A stretch of DNA of 64,000 nt from Desulfitobacterium_A sp035539115 (GCF_035539115.1 NZ_DATLJA010000022.1:1-64000), one strand, 5' to 3'; numbered from the stretch's first letter, positions 43,064 through 52,667 are shown. Made by a program: numbers and translations. Notes: generated by a model from the sequence alone, not told the origin.

Positions 43064-44015
43064 TCGTATCCCCCCCTTTTTGTTCCAGCTTTGTGTCTTC
43101 CCACTCGCCCTCGGTTGAGAAGCTTTGAATCCCACCATTGCGCGTTTCCATCCATTCGATATTGACCGGATTAAAGTGGAAACGAATGTTTTCTAAAATC
43201 TCCTTTTTCTGGAGCACCGATAGGTTTGGAGGGAAGACCCCTGCCAGTAAAGTCCCACTGTGAGCGGTAATCATCCCTAAGCCGCCAATCTGTTGCACCA
43301 AATGAAGGAGTTCTGCGGCATAAGGCTTGGGATTGATCTCTTGATTACACTGGGCACTGATTGTCCCGGCATAAGCCAGTTTCTCTAAATCGGAATGAGC
43401 TATGCCCTCATCGAAAATGGTTAAAGCCTTCTGAATCCTTCCTTCATTTTTTCGATAATGAACATTCAGCTCAGAGCGGGCATTAAAAGATTGAGTATCA
43501 AGTGTTCCTCCCCAATCGAGAACCAACAGTTGCGCTGGCACATTGGCTCCGATTTTCCGAATGTATTTTCCATCCTGATGCGCGAATTCTGTAAGGCCGG
43601 GAAACATCACCGGATCAGAGGGTTCGATCGCTAAGGCGATACGAGCCAGATCTACAGGTTCCCAAGATATTCCCAAGGAACTGAGTGCTGCTGCCATTAC
43701 TGCTGAAAGATCGGCCGTTGAGCTTGCCATGCCTTTACCTACTGGAAGCTCAGAACAGAAATTCACCCTGCCCTCACACTTGAAGTCAAATCGTTCAGCC
43801 AGAAGGGCTAAAGCTTTTTCGGTTTTCCTTTTATGAGCAGGTAACTGCCATGAGCCCCTCTTTCCCGCTTTCTGGGGAAGCCTAACACAGCGTGTTTCGA
43901 CTTCGACATAGCGATCAACCGGGCAATCAATCAGAAAAGGGGTCCCCTCTTTTGCTCCTTGAATCCACTCTCCACAGGTACCTGGGCAACGGGCTCGACC
44001 ATAATAAGAACTCAT
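43020..44015 (-). CDS. pduX: GHMP-family L-threonine kinase (PduX-like)
   Basis: A 331-residue GHMP kinase. It opens RARCPGTCGEWIQGAKEGTP and has the ATP loop LPVGKGMASSTADLSA near residue 105 and a C-terminal SGTLLAGVFPP segment. PduX phosphorylates L-threonine to give the substrate of CobD, whose gene follows and overlaps it. The pair would make aminopropanol phosphate de novo for AdoCbl synthesis. The start overlaps the cobO stop. Confidence 0.87.
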   Translation of the reverse strand: MSSYYGRARCPGTCGEWIQGAKEGTPFLIDCPVDRYVEVETRCVRLPQKAGKRGSWQLPAHKRKTEKALALLAERFDFKCEGRVNFCSELPVGKGMASSTADLSAVMAAALSSLGISWEPVDLARIALAIEPSDPVMFPGLTEFAHQDGKYIRKIGANVPAQLLVLDWGGTLDTQSFNARSELNVHYRKNEGRIQKALTIFDEGIAHSDLEKLAYAGTISAQCNQEINPKPYAAELLHLVQQIGGLGMITAHSGTLLAGVFPPNLSVLQKKEILENIRFHFNPVNIEWMETRNGGIQSFSTEGEWEDTKLEQKGGDTNAWGQLTRSSGEIR

Positions 44016-44572
44016 TAATATTCAATCCCCCTGCGACTCCGAATACCTTCTTGAAAGGGATGTTTCACCGCTTTCAGTTCCCACCACTCATCGACCTCCC
44101 CTAACCATTCCTGCGGAAAATTTCGCCCCGTTAAGATCCAGTCGATTGCAGGAGCAGATTGAAGGATGCTTCGGAGTTCATCTGATGGTAAGAACCCACG
44201 GTTTAGCGCATGACTGACTTCATCTAGAATAATCATTTCGTAGTGAGAACTTTGGACCTGCTCCTTTAAAAAGGTTAAACCTTCCCGTACTAGTGGAAGT
44301 GCGAACTCAGGATCACGATTCTTCCGGAAACATTCTCCGCACCCAGTACAATGTCTAAGACCCGTACGAATCATCCCTGCCCATTTGCACCCGACACCAA
44401 ATTGTACAAGGGGTATCCCCAGGCGGTTTAAGCCATAGAGTTCTCCCATATAAGTGCTTCCTTTGAGAAATTGGAGGATCAGAATTTTCGCTCCACGGGA
44501 AGAAGCGATTAAAGCCTGACCGATTGCCGAAGTTGTTTTTCCTTTGCCCTCTCCCGTATACACCCGAATCAT
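44015..44572 (-). CDS. cobO: cob(I)yrinic acid a,c-diamide adenosyltransferase
   Basis: A 185-residue CobA/CobO/BtuR-type enzyme with the P-loop GEGKGKTTSAIGQA at the N-terminus and MIILDEVSHALNRGF near residue 120. It transfers the 5'-deoxyadenosyl group from ATP to Co(I) corrinoids. A CTGCGECFRKN stretch near residue 76 adds two close Cys not present in all members. Overlaps cbiA by 4 bases. Confidence 0.94.
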   Translation of the reverse strand: MIRVYTGEGKGKTTSAIGQALIASSRGAKILILQFLKGSTYMGELYGLNRLGIPLVQFGVGCKWAGMIRTGLRHCTGCGECFRKNRDPEFALPLVREGLTFLKEQVQSSHYEMIILDEVSHALNRGFLPSDELRSILQSAPAIDWILTGRNFPQEWLGEVDEWWELKAVKHPFQEGIRSRRGIEY

Positions 44573-46014
44573 CGTCGAACTCCTCTGTCCTGAATCCAGT
44601 TCTTCCAGTGATCCAAGAGTTCAGGATGGCCTGCAAAGTTGATATGAAGATAAGATCCAAAAATATTTTGTCGGGCATATCCTTCCATCTGCTTAAGCTG
44701 TCCTGCTTTAAACAACTGCCAGGCAGAGTGATCTTCAGCTTCAGATTTCCCCTTGAATTGAACCCGTGAATAGTGAAATTCATGTCCATGTACCGTTGTC
44801 CCCGCCTGGCCCAAAAAGTTATCTCGAGTCATAACCCCAGACCGATAACCCATTCCTTGCAACCGGGACATCATCTCAGCCTCTTCAGGAATTAACGAAG
44901 CCATCGGAAAACGTCTACCTTCGAAATCGGTAATCGCTTGACTTAGATACATATAGCCGCCACATTCAGCATAAATTCCTTTACCTTCACGCGCAAGCTC
45001 AGCCAAGGATTGGATAAAGGTCTGATTTTGGCTCAACTGCTCAAGATGCAGTTCAGGAAAACCTCCGCCGAGGAAAATTCCTGCTAAATCCTCAGGCAGG
45101 ACTGAATCGTGTAAGGGGCTGAAGGGAACGAGCACAAATCCTAACTCTTCCGCCTTTTCCAAAGCGTCTTGATAATAGAACGTAAAGGCTTCGTCCGAGG
45201 CAATCCCCAAGCGAGGACGAAAATCTTGGACTTCTACCCCTGTTTTTCCGAGGAAAGGATTTTTATTTTCCACTGCTTTTCTAGTTTGAAGCTTATTTAC
45301 AGAATTGTTGATGGATTCATCAGAAAAATCTTCTGCCTGCAACATCACCTGTTCCAGTTGTTCAAGATCAAGGTAGGCTGTTATCACACGGTTAAGATCT
45401 TCCCAAAAGGTTTCTTGAAATTTCCGTTCCTGGGAGGGGACTAACCCTAAATGCCGCTCTGGAAGATGTAAGGACTCTTCCTTAGGGACGGCTCCCAAAA
45501 CAGGAACATTAATCTCAGCCATCGCTTCTCTCAATAATTCCTCTTGAGCATTGGATTTAACCCGGTTCAAGATGACCCCACGAATCTTCACCTGCGGGTC
45601 AAAGGTACAAAACCCCTGAACCAAGGCGGCCACACTACGAGACATATTGATGGCATCGATCACCAGGATCACCGGCGCCTGCAGTTGTTTCGCCACATCG
45701 GCAGTACTTCCGAAGCCCTGCGTTCCGGACATGCCATCAAAAAGCCCCATCACTCCCTCGATGACAGCCCATTGATTTGCCGCCGTCCGAGCGAAAACAG
45801 AAGTGAGGTGTTCTCCAAGCAGCCAACGATCTAGGTTGCGCGAGGGTCTACCCGTGGCTAAGGCATGGAACGTGGGATCGATATAATCGGGCCCGATTTT
45901 ATAACCTTGCACAGGATGTTTCCGGCTAGTTAAGACGGACATAATTCCTGTCGCCAAAGTTGTCTTGCCCACTCCACTATGGGTTCCGGCAATCACGACA
46001 CGTGGAATATTCAT
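44569..46014 (-). CDS. cbiA: cobyrinate a,c-diamide synthase
   Basis: A 481-residue glutamine-dependent amidotransferase. The N-terminal synthetase P-loop reads IAGTHSGVGKTTLATGIM; the C-terminal class I GATase has its nucleophilic Cys in YAECGGYMYLS and a His in TVHGHEFHYS. It amidates carboxylates a and c of cobyrinate using glutamine and ATP. The linker near residue 235 (about 30 residues, Asn/Ser-rich) is longer than minimal. Confidence 0.95.
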   Translation of the reverse strand: MNIPRVVIAGTHSGVGKTTLATGIMSVLTSRKHPVQGYKIGPDYIDPTFHALATGRPSRNLDRWLLGEHLTSVFARTAANQWAVIEGVMGLFDGMSGTQGFGSTADVAKQLQAPVILVIDAINMSRSVAALVQGFCTFDPQVKIRGVILNRVKSNAQEELLREAMAEINVPVLGAVPKEESLHLPERHLGLVPSQERKFQETFWEDLNRVITAYLDLEQLEQVMLQAEDFSDESINNSVNKLQTRKAVENKNPFLGKTGVEVQDFRPRLGIASDEAFTFYYQDALEKAEELGFVLVPFSPLHDSVLPEDLAGIFLGGGFPELHLEQLSQNQTFIQSLAELAREGKGIYAECGGYMYLSQAITDFEGRRFPMASLIPEEAEMMSRLQGMGYRSGVMTRDNFLGQAGTTVHGHEFHYSRVQFKGKSEAEDHSAWQLFKAGQLKQMEGYARQNIFGSYLHINFAGHPELLDHWKNWIQDRGVRR

Positions 46015-46064
46015 GATTCACCCCTCCTCTCCGCCAAACTCTAAAGGCATAATGTGTGTTTAAC

Positions 46065-47036
46065 TTATATCACTGAATTAAGAGCTACGAGAACTCCCCA
46101 GAATATCCCACAAGCAAGCCAAGTAGCCCATCGGACTAGGCTTTCACAAACCAAAATATCTCTCCAGGTTAATTCATGCAAGGGATCCCCCATCTCTGCT
46201 CGGTGGTGAGATTTCCCGTGATAGATATTGATTCCCCCTAAACGGACTCCCAGTAATCCTGCGACAATGCTTTCCGGGTTTCCACCGTTCGGGCTCGGGT
46301 GAGCCTTGGCATCCCGTTTCCAGATCTGATAAGCGTGGCGGACGGGCAATCTTTTCAACCCTCCCGTTAAAAGCAGAATTCCTACCGCAAGTCTGGCGGG
46401 AATATAGTTGGCCAAGTCATCCGTGCGTGCCGCAAACCAACCAAAATCGTGATAACGTTCATTCCGATACCCAATCATTGAATCGAGTGTGCTCACAGCC
46501 TTAAAGGCCATCGCCAGGGGTGCTCCGCCAATAGTCATGTAAAAAAGGGGAGACAGAATTCCATCCACAAAATTCTCCGCTAAAGTCTCCACCGTTCCTC
46601 GGACTATCTCCGCCTCGGAAAGGTTACGAGTATCTCGGCTGACAAACCACCCCAGTTTCTGGCGTGCTTCGGGAAGATTGCCTTGCCGCAATGGCGCCAG
46701 GACCGTTTTACCGGCATCTAACAGGGACTTGCTGGCGAGAGTGGAAGCAAAAAGCACGACTTCTAACCCAATTCCTAGCAGAGGATGAATTCGAGTTGCC
46801 CCCCCCATAATTCCCGCTGTCAAGAGCCAACTAATACTTACAAGAAAAATTGTAAGCAACGCTCCGCTGAGATGCCGAAATTGACGTGTTCCTTGATTCA
46901 AATGTTTCTCCGCCCAGGAAATGACTTTTCCCATCTCAACAACAGGATGCGGCCATCCTCGAGGATCCCCTATGATCTGGTCCAAGACAAAACCGAAGAG
47001 GTAGGTCAAAGGTGCGGGAGTGATCACGCCAAACAC
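46065..47036 (-). CDS. cbiB: adenosylcobinamide-phosphate synthase
   Basis: A 323-residue integral membrane protein with four to five TM segments. Landmarks are FGFVLDQIIGDPRGWPHPV at the start, the loop SRDTRNLSEAEIVRGTVETL, and AHPSPNGGNPESIVAG. CbiB joins aminopropanol phosphate, made by the PduX-CobD pair downstream, to adenosylcobyric acid. The start overlaps the cbiP stop by 13 bases. Confidence 0.95.
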   Translation of the reverse strand: MFGVITPAPLTYLFGFVLDQIIGDPRGWPHPVVEMGKVISWAEKHLNQGTRQFRHLSGALLTIFLVSISWLLTAGIMGGATRIHPLLGIGLEVVLFASTLASKSLLDAGKTVLAPLRQGNLPEARQKLGWFVSRDTRNLSEAEIVRGTVETLAENFVDGILSPLFYMTIGGAPLAMAFKAVSTLDSMIGYRNERYHDFGWFAARTDDLANYIPARLAVGILLLTGGLKRLPVRHAYQIWKRDAKAHPSPNGGNPESIVAGLLGVRLGGINIYHGKSHHRAEMGDPLHELTWRDILVCESLVRWATWLACGIFWGVLVALNSVI

Positions 47037-48619
47037 TCACTTTCAAGTCCCATGATTTGACGAATCTTTTCCATGTCAACACTCTTGCGAACAAGCTCGG
47101 CGAGCTCATTAAACGCCTGTTCCCGAATTGCAGCCTGCGAGGGAGAGCTCGTAACCGAACGTTTCTCTCGTCTTCTTTCCCAGAGCCACTCAAGCAAGGC
47201 TGTTCGTAAAGAATCATTATCAAAAAGCCCATGCAAATACGTTCCGATAGCACTTCCAGCCTGGACACCATCTCCATAGGTTGTATCCTGACCCTGAATC
47301 TCGAAAAGTGTATCCCCCTCAACAAAGGAACGGCCCATATGAATTTCGTAGCCCTGGATCGCCTCGCCCAGACATTTTTGGAGAAAAAGGGGCCCTGCGA
47401 GCACGGTTCCTCGGCTCTGAACGGTATGCTTTGCCAATGCGAACTCTGTCTCGAGGGGTAAAATTCCCAAGCCCTCAATTTCCTCAAGCTCTGACTCCGT
47501 ATGCAGAGGATCCCGAACGACCCGCCCTAGCATTTGATAGCCGCCGCAAATCCCAATCAGAGGAACTTCGTCTTTCCAGGAGCCTTGGAGTTTTTCCGCC
47601 AACCCATTCTCCCAGAGAAAACGGAGATCAGCCAACGTATTTTTACTCCCCGGAACAATGACTAAATCCGGATTTCCCCATTCTTCAACGCTTTTCACAT
47701 AACGTAAAGCCACATCTGGCTCATCTTCTAAAGGATCAAAATCCGTGAAGTTTGAAAGATAAGGCAGGCGAATGACCGCAATATCTAACCGGGGTTCATT
47801 AGCTCCACTTTTGTCGACCTTTTCTCCCTGAGTCCCCAGTTCCTCCAGCACAACTGAATCTTCCTCAGGAATTCGAAAGTGATTAAAATAAGGGACCACT
47901 CCAACTACCGGAATCCCAGTCTTTTGTTCTAAAAAGTCAAGTGCAGGCTGAAGAAGTGCGAGTTCCCCACGGAACTTGTTAAGAATAATCCCGCGAACCA
48001 TCAGTCGTTCTTCCGGCTCTAACAATTCCAAGGTACCAACAACTGCAGCAAGAGCTCCGCCCCGATCAATATCCGCAACTAAAAGCACCGGAACTTGTCC
48101 CTCAAGCGCAACCCTCATATTAACAATATCATTCTGTTTAAGATTGACTTCCGCTGGGCTTCCCGCGCCTTCAATAATAACGACTTCATTTTCCTGCAGA
48201 AGAGCATGAAGGGCCTCTTGTACCACTGGCCAGGTCTTTCTCTGATATTCCCCGTGGTAGCTCAGAGCAGACATCATCCCCTGCGATTTCCCCATGATCA
48301 CGACTTGAGAACCCGTATGACCAGTCGGTTTGAGGAGAATGGGGTTCATCCGCACATCAGGTTCTACCCCAGCTGCTTGAGCTTGGACAACCTGGGCCCG
48401 GCCCATTTCTCCGCCTGAGATTGTGATGAAAGAGTTGAGGGCCATATTCTGGGCTTTAAAGGGACTAACCTGATACCCTTCCTGATAGAAAATCCGGCAG
48501 AAGGCCGCCGCTAAAACGCTTTTGCCCACATTTGAAGACGTCCCTTGAACCATCAGACGAGCTGCACGACCTGGCTTTAGCGGTTGCTGGTAATCAGCTT
48601 CTATGGCTTCATTATTCAT
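47024..48619 (-). CDS. cbiP: cobyric acid synthase
   Basis: A 531-residue glutamine-dependent amidotransferase, the CbiP/CobQ homologue of CbiA. P-loop VQGTSSNVGKSVLAAAFC, FKAQNMALNSF, and a C-terminal GATase with Cys in GICGGYQMLG. It amidates carboxylates b, d, e and g. It is the first gene after foldback repeat A, which separates it from cbiC by about 400 bases; GGAGGTG precedes its ATG. Confidence 0.96.
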   Translation of the reverse strand: MNNEAIEADYQQPLKPGRAARLMVQGTSSNVGKSVLAAAFCRIFYQEGYQVSPFKAQNMALNSFITISGGEMGRAQVVQAQAAGVEPDVRMNPILLKPTGHTGSQVVIMGKSQGMMSALSYHGEYQRKTWPVVQEALHALLQENEVVIIEGAGSPAEVNLKQNDIVNMRVALEGQVPVLLVADIDRGGALAAVVGTLELLEPEERLMVRGIILNKFRGELALLQPALDFLEQKTGIPVVGVVPYFNHFRIPEEDSVVLEELGTQGEKVDKSGANEPRLDIAVIRLPYLSNFTDFDPLEDEPDVALRYVKSVEEWGNPDLVIVPGSKNTLADLRFLWENGLAEKLQGSWKDEVPLIGICGGYQMLGRVVRDPLHTESELEEIEGLGILPLETEFALAKHTVQSRGTVLAGPLFLQKCLGEAIQGYEIHMGRSFVEGDTLFEIQGQDTTYGDGVQAGSAIGTYLHGLFDNDSLRTALLEWLWERRREKRSVTSSPSQAAIREQAFNELAELVRKSVDMEKIRQIMGLESECLA

Positions 48620-48718
48620 GATTAATCACCTCCAAGATGTCAGTTATTCCTATAAGCCGCTATGGTTATAGCGTTGAAGAGCCAGTAATGTAGCTTTCGG
48701 GTCTTTGCCCAGTCCACT

Positions 48719-49008
48719 CTTCGAAGCGAGTTACGATTACAGTAAGCGAGGACTCTACGCGAGCAGATACCAAGCTTGGGCAAAACTGCGCTTCCTTTAG
48801 CGGGACGAGTCACACGATGTGGCTCGCCGACTGTGAGCCAAGGCGACGGCACAGGACGTGCCTAGTGCAGAGTGCGCCATGGACGGCATAGCAGCTCTGC
48901 GCGGCGAATTGGGAGGGGATCCCGCAGCTTGCATCAAGCAGTTATACCCTTAGCTTGGTCTGCGAGCGTACGTCCAAGCGTCTGTAACGTAACTCCGCTT
49001 GCAAAACC
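48719..49008 (-). repeat. foldback repeat, copy A
   Basis: About 290 bases between cbiP and cbiC. Read on the minus strand it matches 54205-54437 on the plus strand nearly throughout (for example GCAAGCGGAGTTACGTTACA, GCAGACCAAGCTAAGG, CTCGCTTACTGTAATCGTAA). Copy A carries about 65 extra bases in the middle. Its two arms are themselves imperfect inverted copies (AAGCGGAGTTACG versus AAGCGAGTTACG; GCAGACCAAGC versus GCAGATACCAAGC), so the whole unit can fold on itself. No reading frame of interest. Confidence 0.8.
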
Positions 49009-49020
49009 TACTGCACAACC

Positions 49021-49656
49021 CTACAGCGTCCGCCCGACAGCCAAGTAAATCAACGCATTCACAACCGTTGCCGCAAGCGGGCTCCCACCACGGGTTCCCA
49101 AAACCGTTATCGAGGGAAACTCCTGTTTTTGCCAAAGCAGATCCTTCGATTCCTTCGCTCCGACAAAGCCCACAGGAATCCCGATAATCAAGGCCGGACG
49201 GTATTCCGGATCTTGGGCAAGCTCCAATACCTCGATCAAGGCAGTCGGTGCATTACCTACGGCAACAATCGCTCCCCGCAAACGTTCTTTATTCAGCCGG
49301 AGAGCAGTCATCGTCCGGGTAAGCCCCCATTCAGCCGCTTTTTGGGGAATACGTGGATCCCCTAAAAAACATTCCGCGCTCCCGCCTAATTCTGCTAGGG
49401 CCTTTTTGGCAATGCCTGCCCGTACCATTTCCACATCGGTAATCACTGAAGCCCCTTGATTCAAAGCGTGAAGTCCTACTTCGATAGCGCGTTCATGAAT
49501 AGCGATCGCAGGCTCCAGCCCTAAATCTCCGCTCGTGTGAATCAACCGCTCTACGACTTTTAGCTCTTGTGCGTTCCACACCCGTTGCAGATTTTGATGG
49601 ATGAAGGACATGCTATCGCGTTCGATTTGGGCCGGATCCGTTAAGAAATTATTCAT
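49021..49656 (-). CDS. cbiC: precorrin-8X / cobalt-precorrin-8 methylmutase
   Basis: A 211-residue CbiC/CobH. It has SFIHQNLQRVWNAQELKVVE and the catalytic His in RLIHTSGDLGLEPAI, then AIVAVGNAPTALIEVLELA and GIPVGFVGAKESKD. It moves the C11 methyl to C12, giving cobyrinate or hydrogenobyrinate. It overlaps cbiX by 4 bases, and ends at foldback repeat A. Confidence 0.95.
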   Translation of the reverse strand: MNNFLTDPAQIERDSMSFIHQNLQRVWNAQELKVVERLIHTSGDLGLEPAIAIHERAIEVGLHALNQGASVITDVEMVRAGIAKKALAELGGSAECFLGDPRIPQKAAEWGLTRTMTALRLNKERLRGAIVAVGNAPTALIEVLELAQDPEYRPALIIGIPVGFVGAKESKDLLWQKQEFPSITVLGTRGGSPLAATVVNALIYLAVGRTL

Positions 49657-50021
49657 ACCCCTAAAGCCTCCTTGATCCGCAAACTCGCTAAGAAGGCAAT
49701 TGAATCATCCGCACCCAGTTCAGATGTAAAGACAATCTCCACTTCCGGGTATTTTTCCTGAATTTCACGAACTTCCTCATGGATATCCACTGTCACATGC
49801 ATTCCTCGAAAAAGGAATAAAGGCATGATGATAATTTTCTGGGCACCCGCCGTAACTTTCGCCTCAACGGTTTCTGGCAGACTCGGTTCCCAGTGAGCCA
49901 TAAACGCTGGTGTAACCTCACGGTCTAAGATTTCGCTCACTTTCTGGCCAACTTCCAGTAAACTTTCATTGGCTTCCTTCCGCCGGCTTCCATGCCCGAG
50001 AAGTATAATTTCTGTATTCAT
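49653..50021 (-). CDS. cbiX: sirohydrochlorin cobaltochelatase, short CbiX type
   Basis: A 122-residue single-domain chelatase. HGSRRKEANESL supplies the first metal-site His and PLFLFRGMHVTVDI the second. It inserts Co(II) into sirohydrochlorin at the entry to the anaerobic pathway. At about 120 residues it matches the short (CbiX-S) form, which must dimerise, rather than the two-domain chelatases usual in bacteria. Overlaps cbiJ by 4 bases. Confidence 0.9.
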   Translation of the reverse strand: MNTEIILLGHGSRRKEANESLLEVGQKVSEILDREVTPAFMAHWEPSLPETVEAKVTAGAQKIIIMPLFLFRGMHVTVDIHEEVREIQEKYPEVEIVFTSELGADDSIAFLASLRIKEALGV

Positions 50022-50782
50022 TTAAACTCCTCCACCCTTTGCAAAAATTCCTCTATTGTTTCCACAGGTTCTAATTTCTCACTTTGGGGGCGCTCTAAAA
50101 CTATGATCGGGATCTCTAATTTAAGACAGGCCTTAATCTTTTCTTCCGTTCCTCCGACCTGACCGCTCTCCTTGGTGATAACGACATCAATTTTAAGTTG
50201 CTCCCAAAGCGCTTCATTAAAGCGTTGGCTAAAAGGTCCCTGGGCAGCAATGATCTGGTACGGTTTAAATCCGAGAGCTTCACACTGACGTAACACTTCA
50301 GCCTTCGGCAAGACTCGTACGAAAATTTCTCGCTTCTTAAACCCCTGTACTTCCAACCAATCTTTTAAATTCTTGCTCCCCGTACTCAAGAAAATTCGCT
50401 GCCCCAAGTGGCAGGCCAACTTACCCGCTTCCTCTAATCCGGCCGCCCAATGGATGAGTGGAGAATCTTCACTTGAAATCTTAGGCCTTTCCCAACGAAA
50501 ATAGGGAATTTCAGCCTCCTTACTCACCCTACGGGCAAGTTCGTGGATTTTTTCGGCATAAGGATGGGTCGCATCAATCAAGCCCGTAATTGAATTTTGC
50601 TCAAATAGATTAAAAAGTCCTGCTTCATCCAATGCCCCGTGACGAGTATGCAGACCTTGAGCTTCGGCAATCTGCGCTCCGTACTCCGTTAAAGTCGAAA
50701 CCCAAACCTGATGTCCATGGGACTCGAGTTCGCTCGCTAAGCATCGCCCATCCTCTGTTCCGGCGAGAACCAAGAGGTTCAT
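50018..50782 (-). CDS. cbiJ: precorrin-6A / cobalt-precorrin-6A reductase
   Basis: A 254-residue CbiJ/CobK. It begins NLLVLAGTEDGRCLASELES, a nucleotide-binding fold, and contains GLIDATHPYAEKIHELARRV and FLSTGSKNLKDW. It reduces the macrocycle of (cobalt-)precorrin-6A with a nicotinamide cofactor. Overlaps cbiH by 4 bases. Confidence 0.93.
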   Translation of the reverse strand: MNLLVLAGTEDGRCLASELESHGHQVWVSTLTEYGAQIAEAQGLHTRHGALDEAGLFNLFEQNSITGLIDATHPYAEKIHELARRVSKEAEIPYFRWERPKISSEDSPLIHWAAGLEEAGKLACHLGQRIFLSTGSKNLKDWLEVQGFKKREIFVRVLPKAEVLRQCEALGFKPYQIIAAQGPFSQRFNEALWEQLKIDVVITKESGQVGGTEEKIKACLKLEIPIIVLERPQSEKLEPVETIEEFLQRVEEFK

Positions 50783-51603
50783 AGAACATATCCTCGCGGT
50801 GTAACCATATAGGGGCCGATGACTCGCGTCTGCGAACTTCCGACAATCACTGTAGTCAACATATCAATCGGTAGACTCGTGAACTTATCCAACGTTGAGA
50901 TTGTAACTTGCGGTGACTCTCCCCGTAGTGCTTCGCGAACGATCCCCACTGGAGTCTCAGGTGAACGAATCTCCAATAGGAGCTTGCGGATCTCTTCAAT
51001 CTGCCCTTGACGTCCCTTGCTTTTCGGGTTATAGATCGCCAGCACAAAATCTCCTTCAGCTGCCAAACGAGCCCGTTTAAGAATCACTTTCCAAGGAGTA
51101 AGAAGATCGCTTAAGCTAATCACGGCAAAATCATGCATTAGCGGTGCTCCCAACTGGGAAGCCGCGGCATTAGCCGCTGTCACACCCGGTATAATCTCCA
51201 AGGGCAGATCTAAGCACTCCGCTTCTTGCAAACATTCAATCAAAATCCCAGCCATTCCGTAAATCCCAGCGTCGCCGCTGCTGACCAGAGCGACCGAATG
51301 TCCATCCTGGGCTAACTTCACAACTTCCCGGCAACGATCAATTTCCTGACGCATACCTGTAGCTACCACTGTCTTATCCCCAATCAAGGGACGCACAAGG
51401 TTTATGTACGTGATATAGCCAGCGACGATATCGACTTCCTCCCAAACTTTTTGAGCACGTACCGACATATGTTCAGGACTTCCCGGTCCAATCCCTACGA
51501 CAAAAATCTTTCCATACTGATTGCGACCGTGACACCTTTCCGTTTCTGTTTGGGAAGAATCAGCTTCCCTTGCCTCGTCCCCAATAGACTGGCTGCTTCG
51601 CAT
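50779..51603 (-). CDS. cbiH: precorrin-3B C17-methyltransferase (ring contraction)
   Basis: A 274-residue SAM-dependent tetrapyrrole methylase. The core starts IFVVGIGPGSPEHMSVRAQK, followed by SSGDAGIYGMAGILIE and GVTAANAAASQLGAPLMHDF. It methylates C17 and contracts the ring. No in-frame ATG, GTG or TTG lies close to the core, so translation must begin at the ATG at 51603 (preceded by GGAGTGGATGGGGT), adding about 32 residues and overlapping cbiG by 109 bases. The extension is unusual and could instead reflect a non-standard start. Confidence 0.92.
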   Translation of the reverse strand: MRSSQSIGDEAREADSSQTETERCHGRNQYGKIFVVGIGPGSPEHMSVRAQKVWEEVDIVAGYITYINLVRPLIGDKTVVATGMRQEIDRCREVVKLAQDGHSVALVSSGDAGIYGMAGILIECLQEAECLDLPLEIIPGVTAANAAASQLGAPLMHDFAVISLSDLLTPWKVILKRARLAAEGDFVLAIYNPKSKGRQGQIEEIRKLLLEIRSPETPVGIVREALRGESPQVTISTLDKFTSLPIDMLTTVIVGSSQTRVIGPYMVTPRGYVL

Positions 51604-52667
51604 ACCCCATCCACTCCAATCTTATCTTTTACATACTCTGACCGGGACAATTCCTGCTGCTCTACGATAGACTGTATTTCAGTTGCTGCAAAGGTTCGAA
51701 ACGGTACACCCAACTCACGTGCCGCTTCAATCATCCCGACTTCCTGCTGCTTTATATCAATACTGAACATCCCGAAGATACTCTTCTCGGAAGCGCCAAT
51801 TTCCGTCAGAGCCTCCTGGATTGCTTCTAAAATAAGTTCTTTGCTAATTCCCCGCCGACTTCCTATCCCAATACTCAGGATTCTCGGGACTAATGTAATC
51901 CACGGCAAATTCATCTTTTCCTTGTTTACCGTTTTAGCTGCACTCGTGGAAGATATCAGGAAAGGAGTCACCCAAACCGGAGCATCTTCTTTTTCATCCT
52001 CGCTGACAAAGATGTAATGTTCATCCTTCCGTAACGGATGCTCCGGGGACAAGCTGACCTCCGACCAAACCTTAAGACGCCCTGTATCTAGAAGACAACG
52101 GTTTACATTTTTTAAGCCTTCGACTGGCTCAACCATCCACCCTAGCCTGCGAGCATATTCATCGGGGGCAATCAGGCCTTGAACATCAGTCGCTGTCGTA
52201 ATCACCGGTTGGGCATTAATCCGATAGGCGATCTCACTGGCCCAAGCATTGGCCCCTCCAAGATGACCAGAGAGCAAGGAGATCACGAATTGTCCTTTTT
52301 CATCGAGGACGAGGACTGCTGGATCACGATCCTTACTTTGAAGGAAAGGGGAAATCTGCCGGACCACAATTCCTGTCGCCATTACAAAGATAAGTAAAGA
52401 GGACGTCGTCCATAAATCCGGTAGAATCCCCGCCAACCGTTCAAAAGTATGATACTCTTCCTCACCGCTTTCGGAAACATGGCATTTCCGATGAACCCAA
52501 AGCTCTGATCGCTCTGTCTGAGAAACAAGCGAAGGTTCTGATTCCTCTATCTGAAAACTACATTGCCCTTCGCGCAAACTTCTGAGGATCCTTTCGCCCG
52601 TTGCCAAACCCTGATCTGTGAGCACGATGACAGCACTTTGACCCCTTAATCTTGCTTCAGGCTTCAT
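51495..52667 (-). CDS. cbiG: cobalt-precorrin 5A hydrolase
   Basis: A 390-residue CbiG, which opens the delta-lactone ring of cobalt-precorrin-5A and releases acetaldehyde. The conserved core VISLLSGHLGGANAWASEIA lies near residue 130, and the C-terminal domain carries SIGIGSRRGISKELI. A linker near residues 245-260 is variable, as in the family. Overlaps cbiF by 4 bases and cbiH by 109 bases. Confidence 0.94.
   Translation of the reverse strand: MKPEARLRGQSAVIVLTDQGLATGERILRSLREGQCSFQIEESEPSLVSQTERSELWVHRKCHVSESGEEEYHTFERLAGILPDLWTTSSLLIFVMATGIVVRQISPFLQSKDRDPAVLVLDEKGQFVISLLSGHLGGANAWASEIAYRINAQPVITTATDVQGLIAPDEYARRLGWMVEPVEGLKNVNRCLLDTGRLKVWSEVSLSPEHPLRKDEHYIFVSEDEKEDAPVWVTPFLISSTSAAKTVNKEKMNLPWITLVPRILSIGIGSRRGISKELILEAIQEALTEIGASEKSIFGMFSIDIKQQEVGMIEAARELGVPFRTFAATEIQSIVEQQELSRSEYVKDKIGVDGVCEAASLLGTRQGKLILPKQKRKGVTVAISMERFLS

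Noticed and set aside
47281..47661. 126-codon plus-strand frame inside cbiP
   Set aside because: It is antisense to a highly conserved enzyme; codon composition reflects the cbiP reading frame.
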